Of a stretch of DNA of 36,288 bases, positions 24,836 to 32,814 are shown piece after piece. Made by a program: the position numbers and the translations under genes. The stretch spans positions 272,177 to 308,464 of the forward strand of contig NZ_QBKZ01000016.1 in NCBI RefSeq assembly GCF_003056725.1, given 5' to 3'. This DNA is from Mangrovicoccus ximenensis (GTDB taxonomy: Bacteria > Pseudomonadota > Alphaproteobacteria > Rhodobacterales > Rhodobacteraceae). The notes below the pieces were generated by a model, which was given only the letters and a program-made list of their open reading frames with translations, searched no databases and had not been told where the DNA came from. Within the stretch, counting starts at the first letter, position 1. Every line of letters starts with the position of its first letter.

Positions 24836-26544
24836 CAGGCTGCCTCGCTGGGTTTCGGCTGGACCGGGGCAGGGACCGCTTCCGCTTCGGGTTTCTTGCG
24901 CGGGTCCTTGCCGTGTTCGTATTCCTCGAGGAAGCTCAGCAGCTGCTCGCGGTAGAGGTAGTAGTCGGGATGCTCCAGGAGCGCCTTGCGGGTGCGCGGC
25001 CGGGGCAGGTCGACCTTCATGATCTTGCCGATCGTGGCCTGCGGGCCGTTGGTCATCATCACCACGCGGTCGGCCAGAAGGATCGCCTCGTCGACGTCAT
25101 GGGTGACGCAGACCGCGGTGACCTTGGTGCGCGACCAGACTTCCATCAGCACCTCCTGCAGCTCCCAGCGGGTGAGGCTGTCGAGCATGCCGAAGGGCTC
25201 GTCGAGCAGCAGCAGCTTCGGGCTGAGCGCGAAGGCGCGTGCGATGCCGACACGCTGGCGCATGCCGTTCGACATGTCCGAGGCAGGCTTGTCCATCGAG
25301 TCGGCGAGACCGACGCGTTCGAGATAATAGTCGACGACATCCTGCTTCTCCTGCTGCGAGGCGCGCGGATAGACCTTGTCGACGCCGATGGCGCAGTTCT
25401 CGCGCGCGGTCAGCCAGGGGAAGAGCGACGGCGCCTGGAAGACCACGGCGCGTTCCGGATCGGCATCCATCACCGCCTTGCCGTCGAGCTTGATCACGCC
25501 CTTCGAGATCGAGTTCAGCCCGGCCGTCATGGTCAGCACGGTGGACTTGCCGCAGCCGGAATGGCCGATTAGCGAGATGAACTCGCCCTTGTCGAGATTG
25601 AGGTGGAAATCCTCGACCACGGTCAGCGGGCCCTTGGGTGTCGGGTAGATCTTGTGGAGCGCGGAATATTCCAGGTAGCGGTCCTCGCGCAGGCCCTGCT
25701 GGACGTCGGCCTGGGCCTTCGGCAGGAAATGGACCGGCGTGATGTCGGGCAGGATGGTCTTGCCCTCGGCCTTTGCCGCGATGCCGACATCCATCAGGTA
25801 GTTGGTGACATCCGCGCGCAGCCGCTTGAAGGTCTCGTCATGGTTCATGGCGGTGCGGTCGCGCGGACGCGGCAGCGACACCTTGAATTCCTGGCCGAGC
25901 GTGCCGTCGGGATTCAGTGCGATGATCCGGTCGGCGAGTATGATCGCCTCGTCCACGTCGTTGGTGATCAGCACGCAGGTCTTCTTGTCGGCCTGCCAGA
26001 TCGCCTCGATCTCGTCGGCGAGGTTGGCGCGGGTCAGCGCGTCGAGCGCCGAGAGGGGCTCGTCGAGCAGCAGCACCTCGGGGTTCATGGCGAGTGCGCG
26101 GGCGACGTTCACCCGCTGGCGCATGCCGCCCGACAGCTCGGCCGGACGCCGGGCCGTGGCGTGGCTCAGCCCCACCATCTTGACGTATTTCGCGACCTTC
26201 TCGCGGCGTTCCGCCTTCGGCATCTTCGGGAAGACCGAGGTCAGCGCCAGCTCGACATTGTCGGCCACGGTCAGCCAGGGCATCAGCGAGTAGTTCTGGA
26301 AGATCACGCCGCGCTCGGGGCCCGGGCCCTCGATCGGCTTGCCCTTGAAGGTGACGCTGCCCTTCGTGGGCTGCTCGAGCCCGGCCATCAGGTTGATCAG
26401 CGTCGTCTTGCCGGTGCCGGAGAAGCCGAGGAGCACGAGGAACTCGCCCTCCGCGACTTGCAGGTCGATGTCCTTGAGCACGTCGGTGCGGTGGTCGCCT
26501 TCGCCGAAGCTCTTGGAGGCGTGCGAGAATTCGAGAATGGCCAT
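24835..26544 (-). CDS. Tandem nitrate/nitrite ABC transporter ATPase (two fused NBDs)
   Basis: A 569-residue protein with two nucleotide-binding domains, energising the nitrate importer with NrtA and NrtB. NBD1: Walker [12 protein letters not shown] (about 38-48), signature [17 protein letters not shown], Walker [14 protein letters not shown], and [10 protein letters not shown], where Asn replaces the switch His. NBD2: Walker [11 protein letters not shown], signature changed to [15 protein letters not shown], Walker [13 protein letters not shown], and normal [10 protein letters not shown]. Thus site 1 (Walker A1/Asn with SNGMR) looks degenerate and site 2 (Walker A2/His with LSGGM) canonical. 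A linker of about 50 residues joins them ([19 protein letters not shown]), and the tail is Pro/Glu/Ala rich. Overlaps the GAF gene; 4 bases after nrtB. Confidence 0.92.
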   Translation of the reverse strand: MAILEFSHASKSFGEGDHRTDVLKDIDLQVAEGEFLVLLGFSGTGKTTLINLMAGLEQPTKGSVTFKGKPIEGPGPERGVIFQNYSLMPWLTVADNVELALTSVFPKMPKAERREKVAKYVKMVGLSHATARRPAELSGGMRQRVNVARALAMNPEVLLLDEPLSALDALTRANLADEIEAIWQADKKTCVLITNDVDEAIILADRIIALNPDGTLGQEFKVSLPRPRDRTAMNHDETFKRLRADVTNYLMDVGIAAKAEGKTILPDITPVHFLPKAQADVQQGLREDRYLEYSALHKIYPTPKGPLTVVEDFHLNLDKGEFISLIGHSGCGKSTVLTMTAGLNSISKGVIKLDGKAVMDADPERAVVFQAPSLFPWLTARENCAIGVDKVYPRASQQEKQDVVDYYLERVGLADSMDKPASDMSNGMRQRVGIARAFALSPKLLLLDEPFGMLDSLTRWELQEVLMEVWSRTKVTAVCVTHDVDEAILLADRVVMMTNGPQATIGKIMKVDLPRPRTRKALLEHPDYYLYREQLLSFLEEYEHGKDPRKKPEAEAVPAPVQPKPSEAA

Positions 26545-26548
26545 GGGA

Positions 26549-27633
26549 TCACCGCTTGTCCGAGAAGGTGAACATCGACTGCAGCGCGAACATCAGGCGG
26601 TCGAGGAAGAAGCCGATGATGCCGATGGTGAAGACCGCGACCATGATCTTGGCCAGCGAAGAGGAGGAGCCGTTCTGGAACTCGTCCCAGACGAACTTGC
26701 CGAGGCCGGGGTTCTGGGCGAGCATCTCGGCGGCGATCAGCACCATCCAGCCCACGCCCAGCGACAGCCGCAGGCCGGTGAAGATCAGCGGCAGCGCGGA
26801 GGGCAGGACCAGCTTGGTGATCTTGGTCCAGGTGTTCATCTTCAGCACCTTCGACACGTTACCAGGTCCTTGTCGATCGACGCGACGCCCAGCGAGGTGT
26901 TGATCAGCGTCGGCCAGAGCGAGCAGAGCGTCACGGTGATCGCCGAGGTCAGGAACGCCTTGGAGAACAGACCGTCCTCTGCCGTGTAGGTGGCCGAGAC
27001 GATCATGGTGACGATCGGCAGCCAGGCGAGCGGCGAGACCGGCTTGAAGATCTGCACCAGCGGGTTGATGGCGGCGTTCGCGGTGCGGCTGAGGCCGCCG
27101 ACGATGCCGAGCGGCACGGCGACTGCCGTCGCCAGCACGAAGCCGAAGAACACGGTTTTGATCGAGGTCCAGATCTGCTGGTAGTAGGAGGGCGCGCCGG
27201 TATAGGCGATGTCCTTGACCTGGTCGGCCTTGCCCTGCGCGATCAGCCGTTCGTTGCGGGCGGCGACCTGGGCCTCGAACTTGGCGCGCTTCTCGCCCTT
27301 GGCGACGGCGTCCTCATGCAGGTTGACGGCTTCGGTCCAGACCGCAGCCGGGCCGGGCACGGCGCCGAGCGAGGTCTGCACCTGCGGCGCAAGCCAGCTC
27401 CAGAGCATCAGGAAGCAGATGATCGACACCACCGGCACGCCGAGCAGCGCCCAGACTTCCTTCATCTGGGCCCTCGGGTTGTCGCCGGCCGAGGCCTTCA
27501 GGATCGGCGTGATCCAGGCGAGGCCGAGCACGCGGAACCAGCTGTCGGCCTTGTTGATGCGGGTGAAGAGCTTGGCGCGACGGGCTTCTCGAGCCGCTTC
27601 GGCGCTGGTGAATTCCGGGTCGATGGTAGCCAT
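26549..27633 (-). pseudogene. nrtB: Nitrate ABC transporter permease, split by a one-base frameshift
   Basis: NrtB-type permease. The 5' part (27633 down to about 26861) has an N-terminal cytoplasmic region (SAEAAREARRAKLF), a first helix VPVVSIICFLMLWSWLAPQ, a periplasmic insert, and the NrtB core [21 protein letters not shown]. The 3' part (to 26549) continues in another frame with [28 protein letters not shown] and [11 protein letters not shown]. The two join without loss of homology if one base is restored near 26860/26861 (SIDKDLV, then Asn, then VSKVLKM). There is no homopolymer at the site. Either a sequencing error or a real inactivating deletion. Start ATG at 27633 follows GCAGGA. 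Confidence 0.85.
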
Positions 27634-27925
27634 GGTCACGTCCTGCTTGGAGTCTCGGTGTCGCCGTGCGGAGGCTGCGCGGGGGAGCGGGGGGCGCGTT
27701 GCCTGCGACGGCACGATCTCGGGGCCTGGCCCGCCGGGAAATGCTACATCTCCGCCGTGCCATTCCGGTCCGGTTTCGCCGCGCCCTGTGCACTCCAGGA
27801 TTTACTTAAGGGAAATTTGTGCATCGGACGCAGCGGTGCGGAAGAAACGGGCAGTCTCCTGCCGGTCTTGCGGGCCTCGGTTCCCTGCGGCGGGAAGGGG
27901 AGCCGCAGGGAACCTGGCCAGGGGC
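27634..27925 (-). promoter_or_regulatory. nrtA-nrtB intercistronic region with a 13 bp perfect hairpin
   Basis: A 292 bp gap with no gene. Twelve bases after the nrtA stop lies GGTTCCCTGCGGC at 27879-27891 paired with GCCGCAGGGAACC at 27902-27914 (13 bp stem, 10 nt loop). It is the strongest hairpin in the window but has no U-run. Further down (about 27795-27825) is an AT-rich patch around CTTAAG flanked by TGCAC and GTGCA, possibly a secondary promoter for nrtB; I cannot assign it. Confidence 0.55.
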
Positions 27926-29296
27926 TCAGCCCTTGACCTCGGTGCCGACGACGGTCTGGTCGCCTTTCAGCCCGATCGGCAGGCTGTCGAGATAGGCGTT
28001 CGGCTGGGTGCCGTCATAGGGGATGCCGTCGATGATGTCCGCGGCCGGGGTCGGGTCCTTGTAGCCGTCCTCGTCCGCCGCCGGGAACATGTCCTCGGTG
28101 GCGTAGCCGTCCTCGATCACCAGCTTGGCGGCTTCCATGTAGATGTCCGGGCGGTAGACAGATTTCGCGGTCTCGTCATACCAGGCGTCGGTCTTGGCCT
28201 CCGGGATCTGGCCCCAGCGGCGCATCTGGGTCAGGTACCAGACCGCGTCGGAATAGTAGGGATAGGTCGCGTTGTAGCGGAAGAACACGTTGAAATCCGG
28301 GACCTCGCGCTTGTCGCCCTTCTCGTATTCGAAGGTGCCGGTCATCGAGTTGGCGATGACTTCGGCATCTGCGCCGACATATTCCGGCTGCGACAGCATC
28401 TCGACCGCTTCCATGCGGTTGGCGTTGTCGTTCTCGTCCAGCCAGATGGCGGCGCGGATCAGCGCCTTGACGACGGCCTTGGTGGTGTTCGGGTACTGCT
28501 CGGCGAACTCGGCGGTGATGCCGAAGACCTTCTCGGGGTTGTTCTTCCACAGCTCGTAATCGGTGATCACCGGCACGCCGATGCCCTTGAACACGGCTGC
28601 CTGGTTCCACGGCTCGCCCACGCAATAGCCGTAGATCGTGCCTGCCTCGAGGGTGGCGGGCATCTGCGGCGGCGGGGTGACGGACAGCAGGACGTCGGCA
28701 CCGATCTGGCCGGTGATGTTCTCGGGGGAGTAGTAGCCCGGGTTCAGCCCGCCGGCCGCCAGCCAGTAGCGGAGCTCGTAGTTATGGGTGGAGACCGGGA
28801 AGACCATGCCCATGTTGAAGGGCTTGCCTTCGGAGCGGTACTTGTCGACCACCGGCTTCAGCGCGGAGGCCGAGATCGGGTGCTGCGGCAGGCCGTCGGC
28901 ATTCGTCGGGATGTTCGGCTTCATCTCTTCCCAGACGGCGTTCGACACGGTGATGCCGTTGCCGTTGAGGTCCATCGAGAACGGGGTGATGATATGCGCC
29001 TGGGTGCCGTAGCCGATCGTGGCCGCCAGCGGCTGGCCTGCCAGCATGTGCGCGCCGTCGAGCGTGCCGGAGATGACGCCGTCGAGCAGAACCTTCCAGT
29101 TGGCCTGGGCTTCCAGCGTGACGAAGAGGCCCTCGTCGAGGAAATAGCCGTTTTCATAGGCCACGGCGAGCGGCGCCATGTCGGTCAGCTTGATGAAGCC
29201 GAAGGTCAGCTCGTCCTTTTCCAGCGCGAGCTGGGCCCAGGCGGAAGAGACGCTGGCGCTGGCAAGCAGGGCGCCCATGAGAGTCCGTTTGATCAT
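27926..29296 (-). CDS. nrtA: Nitrate ABC transporter substrate-binding protein
   Basis: NrtA/CmpA-family binding protein of 456 residues. It has a Sec-type signal with cleavage after SSAWA (residues about 17-21). Family marks are [84 protein letters not shown], and a C-terminal [13 protein letters not shown]. These residues shape the nitrate-binding cleft, shared with cytoplasmic NasS. Start ATG at 29296 is preceded by GAGGAC. It is the first gene after the ANTAR-type leader, so its expression and that of nrtB and the ATPase should depend on NasT antitermination. Intact. Confidence 0.93.
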   Translation of the reverse strand: MIKRTLMGALLASASVSSAWAQLALEKDELTFGFIKLTDMAPLAVAYENGYFLDEGLFVTLEAQANWKVLLDGVISGTLDGAHMLAGQPLAATIGYGTQAHIITPFSMDLNGNGITVSNAVWEEMKPNIPTNADGLPQHPISASALKPVVDKYRSEGKPFNMGMVFPVSTHNYELRYWLAAGGLNPGYYSPENITGQIGADVLLSVTPPPQMPATLEAGTIYGYCVGEPWNQAAVFKGIGVPVITDYELWKNNPEKVFGITAEFAEQYPNTTKAVVKALIRAAIWLDENDNANRMEAVEMLSQPEYVGADAEVIANSMTGTFEYEKGDKREVPDFNVFFRYNATYPYYSDAVWYLTQMRRWGQIPEAKTDAWYDETAKSVYRPDIYMEAAKLVIEDGYATEDMFPAADEDGYKDPTPAADIIDGIPYDGTQPNAYLDSLPIGLKGDQTVVGTEVKG

Positions 29297-29360
29297 ACCA
29301 GTCCTCGTTCGTTCGTCGTTTCGGGAGGAGCTTGCCGGGGGGCAGGGACCCGGAAAGCAC

Positions 29361-29415
29361 AAAAAAACCGCTGGATCCGTCGGGACATCTCGGGGAAGTC
29401 CGTGGGATCGAGCGG
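29361..29415 (-). terminator. Intrinsic terminator in the nrtA leader
   Basis: On the minus strand CCGCTCGATCC (29415-29405) pairs with GGATCCAGCGG (29378-29368), with one C-C mismatch. A GGAC/GTCC helix lies inside the loop, and seven T follow (29367-29361). It stands about 65 bases before the nrtA start, so it would stop transcription before the operon unless prevented. Confidence 0.8.
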
Positions 29416-29424
29416 CTTTGCTCG
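29409..29424 (-). promoter_or_regulatory. ANTAR-type hexaloop hairpin P2, overlapping the terminator
   Basis: Sense strand CGAGC, hexaloop AAAGCC, GCTCG. The loop has A at position 1 and G at position 4, the pattern recognised by ANTAR RNA-binding domains. The 3' arm and two loop bases (29409-29415) are also part of the terminator's 5' arm, so formation of this hairpin excludes the terminator. NasT binding would stabilise it and permit read-through. Confidence 0.72.
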
Positions 29425-29455
29425 GGTCGGCCCGCATCATCGGGGCCAGATGTCA

Positions 29456-29476
29456 GACAGGGCGCCATTGCCCGTC
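29456..29476 (-). promoter_or_regulatory. ANTAR-type hexaloop hairpin P1
   Basis: Sense strand GACGGGC, hexaloop AATGGC, GCCC, one bulged T, GTC. The loop again has A1 and G4. It lies about 32 bases upstream of P2, and together they form the two-hairpin target expected for a dimeric ANTAR protein such as the adjacent NasT. A third hairpin just upstream (29491-29523) has the loop GACTGG, which does not fit the pattern. Confidence 0.7.
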
Positions 29477-29635
29477 GTTGGTATCTTGTTAGCTTTTCGC
29501 GCCAGTCCGCGAAAGAAAAAGCTGCCGCAGCGGCGGTGTTTCCCGCGGAAATTCCGCAGCCCCGGCGGGCCTGGGGCAATATTTGTGCGCCTGCGGCAAT
29601 GCTGATGCAGAAAGCGGCGCTTTGAAGACGGATCT

Positions 29636-29656
29636 GCCGGGAATCGTTTTCCCGGC
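29636..29656 (-). terminator. Hairpin downstream of nasS
   Basis: GCCGGGAA, 5 nt loop, TTCCCGGC: perfect 8 bp stem starting 13 bases after the nasS stop. No U-run. It probably ends the nasTS transcript, leaving nrtA to its own promoter. Between it and the leader, GCGCAC-N5-TTGC at 29590-29576 is a weak sigma-54-like candidate whose first conserved G is C. Confidence 0.45.
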
Positions 29657-29669
29657 ACGCCTTTTCCGG

Positions 29670-30845
29670 TCAGGGGGCGGACGGATCGAAGATCGTGCCG
29701 TCGAAGAACCGGTCGGGGCCGAGGATCATGTGGCCGCGGGTGGAGGCGACGGCGGTCTCATGCTCCATCGCGCCCTCGAGCTTCTCGGAGGCACCGGGCA
29801 TGTCGATCCCCAGGGGGGCGAGATTGCGGCGGTAGAGGTCGCTGCGGAAGCAGGCCTTGCCGGTTTCGACCGCCTCTGCGCGGTCGAGGTCCAGCCGCCG
29901 CGCGATGCTGTCGGCGATCCAGCCGGCCTGGCTGCGCCAGGGGAAATTCGCGGCCTTGGCGTGGAAATGCAGGAAATTCGGCGCAACCGCCTCGAGCCCG
30001 CGGGTGGCGGTGATGATCCGCCCCGCGAGCGCGCGGTCGATGATCATCGAGGGGATGCCGAGATAGCCGGATTTCGACAGCAGGTCGCCGGCCATGGCGC
30101 GGTTGTCGCGGTCCGACAGCCAGCGCGCGGCCCGCGCCAGCGCCCGCATCAGCCGCCCGACCGTCTCGGGGTTTTCCTCGATCCAGTCATGCCGCGCCGC
30201 CAGAACCTTCTCCGGCGCGAAGGCCCAGATCGCCGCGCCGGGCAGGATCAGCTCGCCGGTTCCCTGCTCGACCGCGTAGGAGCCCCAGGGCTCGCCGACG
30301 CAGAAGGCGTCGATCTCGCCCCTCGCCAGCGCGTCGGGCATCAGGGGCGGCGGCACGGTGCGCACGTCGAGCGCCCCGGGCGAAGAGAGCCCGAGCGTGC
30401 CGAGCCAGTGATGCAGCAGCTCGGCATGCATCGAGAACGGGAAGGGGACGCCGATGCGCAGGCTTCCCTCGGTGGCGCGGATCAGGTGCTGTCCGGTGCC
30501 CGCGGGATCGCGGAAAGCGCCGCTCCAGCCATCGGCGCGCATCCTGGCGGCGACCTCGGGACTGACGCCGATCACGTTGCCGTTGACCGACAGCACCATC
30601 AGCGCGTCGATCCGGGCGGGCAGCCCGCCGAGCCCCAGCGACATGGCGACCGGTACGGGCGAGAGCATGTGCGCGCAATCGCTCAGGCCGAGCACCAGCG
30701 CGTCGCGCAGCGCCGACCAGCTCGGCTGTTTCTCGAGGATCAGCTCGAGGCCTTCCTCGGCGGCGAAGCCCATTTCGCGGGCCACGGCGAGCGGTGCGCA
30801 GTCGACGAGGGGGACGAAGCCGCAGCGGATCGGGGTCAGGCTCAT
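29670..30845 (-). CDS. nasS: Nitrate/nitrite sensor NasS (cytoplasmic NrtA homologue)
   Basis: A 391-residue NrtA-fold protein without a signal peptide, so it stays in the cytoplasm. It shares with NrtA the pattern CAPLAVAREMGFAAEEGLELILE, GLSDCAHMLSPVPVAMSLGLGG, LLHHWLGTLGL, EIDAFCVGEPWGSYAVEQGTGEL, and a C-terminal FRSDLYRRNLAPLGI. In characterised systems NasS binds NasT when nitrate is absent and releases it when nitrate or nitrite binds. Its ATG overlaps the nasT stop (ATGA at 30842-30845), which fits stoichiometric production of the two partners. Intact. Confidence 0.92.
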   Translation of the reverse strand: MSLTPIRCGFVPLVDCAPLAVAREMGFAAEEGLELILEKQPSWSALRDALVLGLSDCAHMLSPVPVAMSLGLGGLPARIDALMVLSVNGNVIGVSPEVAARMRADGWSGAFRDPAGTGQHLIRATEGSLRIGVPFPFSMHAELLHHWLGTLGLSSPGALDVRTVPPPLMPDALARGEIDAFCVGEPWGSYAVEQGTGELILPGAAIWAFAPEKVLAARHDWIEENPETVGRLMRALARAARWLSDRDNRAMAGDLLSKSGYLGIPSMIIDRALAGRIITATRGLEAVAPNFLHFHAKAANFPWRSQAGWIADSIARRLDLDRAEAVETGKACFRSDLYRRNLAPLGIDMPGASEKLEGAMEHETAVASTRGHMILGPDRFFDGTIFDPSAP

Positions 30846-31426
30846 TTCAGCAGCTCCGCGGCAGTGACCAGCGCCTGGGCGACTTCGGCGACCTTGCGGC
30901 CCTGGTCCATCGCGGTCTTGCGCAGGAGCGTGTAGGCCTCGTCCTCGGAAATGCCGCGCGCCTGCATCAGCAGCCCCTTGGCGCGGTCGACGATCTTGCG
31001 CTCGGCGAGGGCGGATTTGACGGCCTCGAGCTCGCTCTTCATCTGGGAGACCATGTTGAAGCGGGCGATGGCGGCATCCATGACCGGCTTGATCCGCGCG
31101 GGCGCGAGCCCGTCGACGACGTAGGCCGAGAGCCCTGCCTCGATCGCGGCGCGGGTGGTCTCGTCGTCGGAGCGGTCGACGAACATCGCCACGGGCCGGT
31201 CCTTCGCGCCGGAGGCGATCGACAGCATTTCCAGCGAGTCGCGGCTGGGATTGGCGATGTCGATCAGCACCACGTCGGGATCGAGCTGGGCGAGGCGGCG
31301 GGTGATCGTGGTCTGGTCGCCGAGCACGGTGATCTCGTAATCTCCGGCGGCGCTGAGCCCGTCGACGATCAGCCGGGCGCGGTCCTCGTCCTTCTCGACG
31401 ATGGCGATCTTGAGACGCGGGGCCAT
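30842..31426 (-). CDS. nasT: ANTAR-domain transcription antiterminator NasT
   Basis: A 194-residue regulator. The N-terminal receiver-like domain (residues 1-120) has KIAIVEKDEDRARLIVDGL and the phospho-acceptor position in DVVLIDIANPSRDSL. The canonical switch lysine is replaced (YVVDGLAP, where YxxKP is usual), so it is probably a pseudo-receiver. A coiled coil (FNMVSQMKSELEAVKSALAE) leads to the ANTAR domain AERKIVDRAKGLLMQARGISEDEAYTLLRKTAMDQGRKV (about 140-178). This binds paired hexaloop hairpins in RNA; matching hairpins lie in the nrtA leader at 29409-29476. Coupled to nasS. Intact. Confidence 0.93.
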   Translation of the reverse strand: MAPRLKIAIVEKDEDRARLIVDGLSAAGDYEITVLGDQTTITRRLAQLDPDVVLIDIANPSRDSLEMLSIASGAKDRPVAMFVDRSDDETTRAAIEAGLSAYVVDGLAPARIKPVMDAAIARFNMVSQMKSELEAVKSALAERKIVDRAKGLLMQARGISEDEAYTLLRKTAMDQGRKVAEVAQALVTAAELLK

Positions 31427-31518
31427 GGACTCATCCTCTCAGGCTGGGCGGGCAGGGCCGCGGGAACCAGATAACTGCGGCGGGGGCGGCAAATGCAAAC
31501 CCCCAGCCGGGCGCTGCG

Positions 31519-31660
31519 TCATTCTGCCTGCGCGGCGAAGGGATCGTCGGGATAGTGGACATGCGACAGGTAGAGCCCCTGCGGCGGCGAGACCGGCCCG
31601 CAGGCGGCGCGGTCGCAGGCGGCCAGCGCCTCGGCGACGGTCGCGGCGGCTGCCGCGGCC
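31519..31660 (-). pseudogene. truA: tRNA pseudouridine synthase TruA, extreme C-terminus
   Basis: About 47 codons matching the end of Tru[36 protein letters not shown], followed by a short AAQAE tail (31519-31632 region). The motif A.DR.A.GP..PP.GLYL..V.YP is a reliable signature of the TruA C-terminus. The catalytic aspartate domain is missing because the DNA before it (reading the minus strand) is an FAD oxidoreductase on the other strand, joined near 31660. TruA is normally single copy and important, so an intact copy must exist elsewhere if the organism is viable. Confidence 0.72.
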
Positions 31661-32395
31661 GGCGTGGAGATCCGCACCCGCACGACCGTCACCGAGATCC
31701 GCCCCGGCGGCGTGCTGGAACTGGCCACGACCGCAGGAACTGACACCCTGACGGCAAAGCGCATCCTGCTGGCGACCGGCAACCGCGAAACCACCCGCGC
31801 CGCCGCGCTGGTCCCGGGGCTGCGGCCGGTGGGCGTGATGAACACCGCCGCGCTGCAATCCTTCCTCTATGAAGAGGGCCGCGCGCCGTTCTCGCGCCCG
31901 GCAATCGTCGGCAGCGAGATGGTGGCCTATTCGGCGATCCTCAGCTGCCGCCGCCACGGCATCCGCCCTGCCGCCATGATCGAGAGCCGCGACCGGGTGC
32001 AGGGGCCGCGCTTCTACGCGCTGGCCAACCGCATCCTCGGTGTGCCGCTGGTGACGGGGGCCGAAATCGTGGCGATCGAGGGCAAGACCCGCGTCACCGG
32101 GCTGCGTATCCGCGACCGTGCCGGGGAACGGCTGATCGACTGCGACGGGGTGGTTTTCTCGGGGCGGTTCACGCCCGAGGCGGCGTTGGCCCGCGCCAGC
32201 GGGCTGGCGCTCGATGCCGGGACGAAGGGCCCGCAGGTCGACGGCGCCTTCCGCAGCTCGGACCCACGGGTCTTCGTGGCCGGGAACGTGCTGCATCCGG
32301 TGGAAACTGCCGGGTTCTGCTGGGCCGAGGGCCGCCGCATCGCCGGCCTTGTCGCTGCCGATCTGGCCGGAGAGGCGCCCTCTGCTGGCGCCAGG
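31660..32395 (+). pseudogene. FAD-dependent pyridine-nucleotide-type oxidoreductase, N-terminally truncated
   Basis: About 245 codons of a two-dinucleotide-fold flavoprotein of the HcnB/opine-oxidase-alpha type. Visible pieces are [17 protein letters not shown], the family-typical [54 protein letters not shown], and the C-terminal FAD site SSDPRVFVAGNVLHPVETAGFCWAEGRRIAGLVAADLAG. The initial GxGxxG FAD motif is missing at the truA join. The C-terminus may be nearly complete, but the frame runs on into the ABC ATPase sequence. Such proteins often pair with a DAO- or GlpD-type subunit; the GlpD-like fragment at 5800-6510 could be such a partner (speculative). Confidence 0.68.
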
Positions 32396-32401
32396 GATGG
32401 G

Positions 32402-32417
32402 CGCGGCCTGTGCCGCG
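32402..32417. repeat. Perfect hairpin at the oxidoreductase/ABC ATPase join
   Basis: CGCGGC, loop CTGT, GCCGCG. The 6 bp stem coincides with the point where similarity switches from the FAD oxidoreductase to the sugar ABC ATPase. Given the high GC content, such a short dyad may be chance. Confidence 0.35.
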
Positions 32418-32814
32418 GGGCCGGGTCGAGGAGATCGCCCGCGGCTATGTCCGCGCGCTCGACATCCGCGCGGCGAGCCTCGACATGCCGATCCGGCTGC
32501 TGTCGGGCGGCAACCAGCAGAAGGCGCTTCTGGCGCGCTGGCTGGCCACCGAGCCGGAGCTGCTGATCCTCGACGAGCCGACCCGCGGCATCGATGTCGG
32601 CGCCCATGCCGAGATCATCCAGCTGATCGAAAGCCTGCGCGAGCGCGGCATGTCGCTGGTCGTCGCCTCCTCCGAGATAGAGGAGCTGGTCGCCTATTCC
32701 ACACGCGTGGTCGTTCTGCGCGACCGGGTGCAGGTGGCCGAGCTTTCCGGCGCCGAGATCACCGCCGGAAACATCGTGCGCGCCATCACCGGCGAAGAAA
32801 GGGAGGTCGCCTGA
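32412..32814 (+). pseudogene. Sugar ABC transporter ATPase (RbsA/YtfR type), C-terminal end
   Basis: About 133 codons from the second nucleotide-binding domain of a CUT2-class sugar ATPase. It has IRLLSGGNQQKALLARWLATEPELLILDEPTRGIDVGAHAEI, comprising signature, Walker B and D-loop, and VVASSEIEELVAYSTRVVVL, where serine stands at the switch-His position as usual in this class. Full-length relatives have about 500 residues with two domains; the first domain and Walker A of the second are missing. The TGA overlaps the next permease start (TGATG at 32812-32816), so the native operon order is kept. Confidence 0.82.

Noticed and set aside
21968..24955. A 995-codon plus-strand frame joining tctB, the IS remnant and sequence antisense to the GAF protein
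   Set aside because: Only the tctB start and the transposase end are real coding in that frame. The rest is antisense or off-frame to the quinone oxidoreductase, chemoreceptor and GAF genes.
29576..29590. A sigma-54 promoter for nrtA (GCGCAC-N5-TTGC)
   Set aside because: The essential GG of the -24 element reads CG, so it is kept only as a weak note in the annotation.
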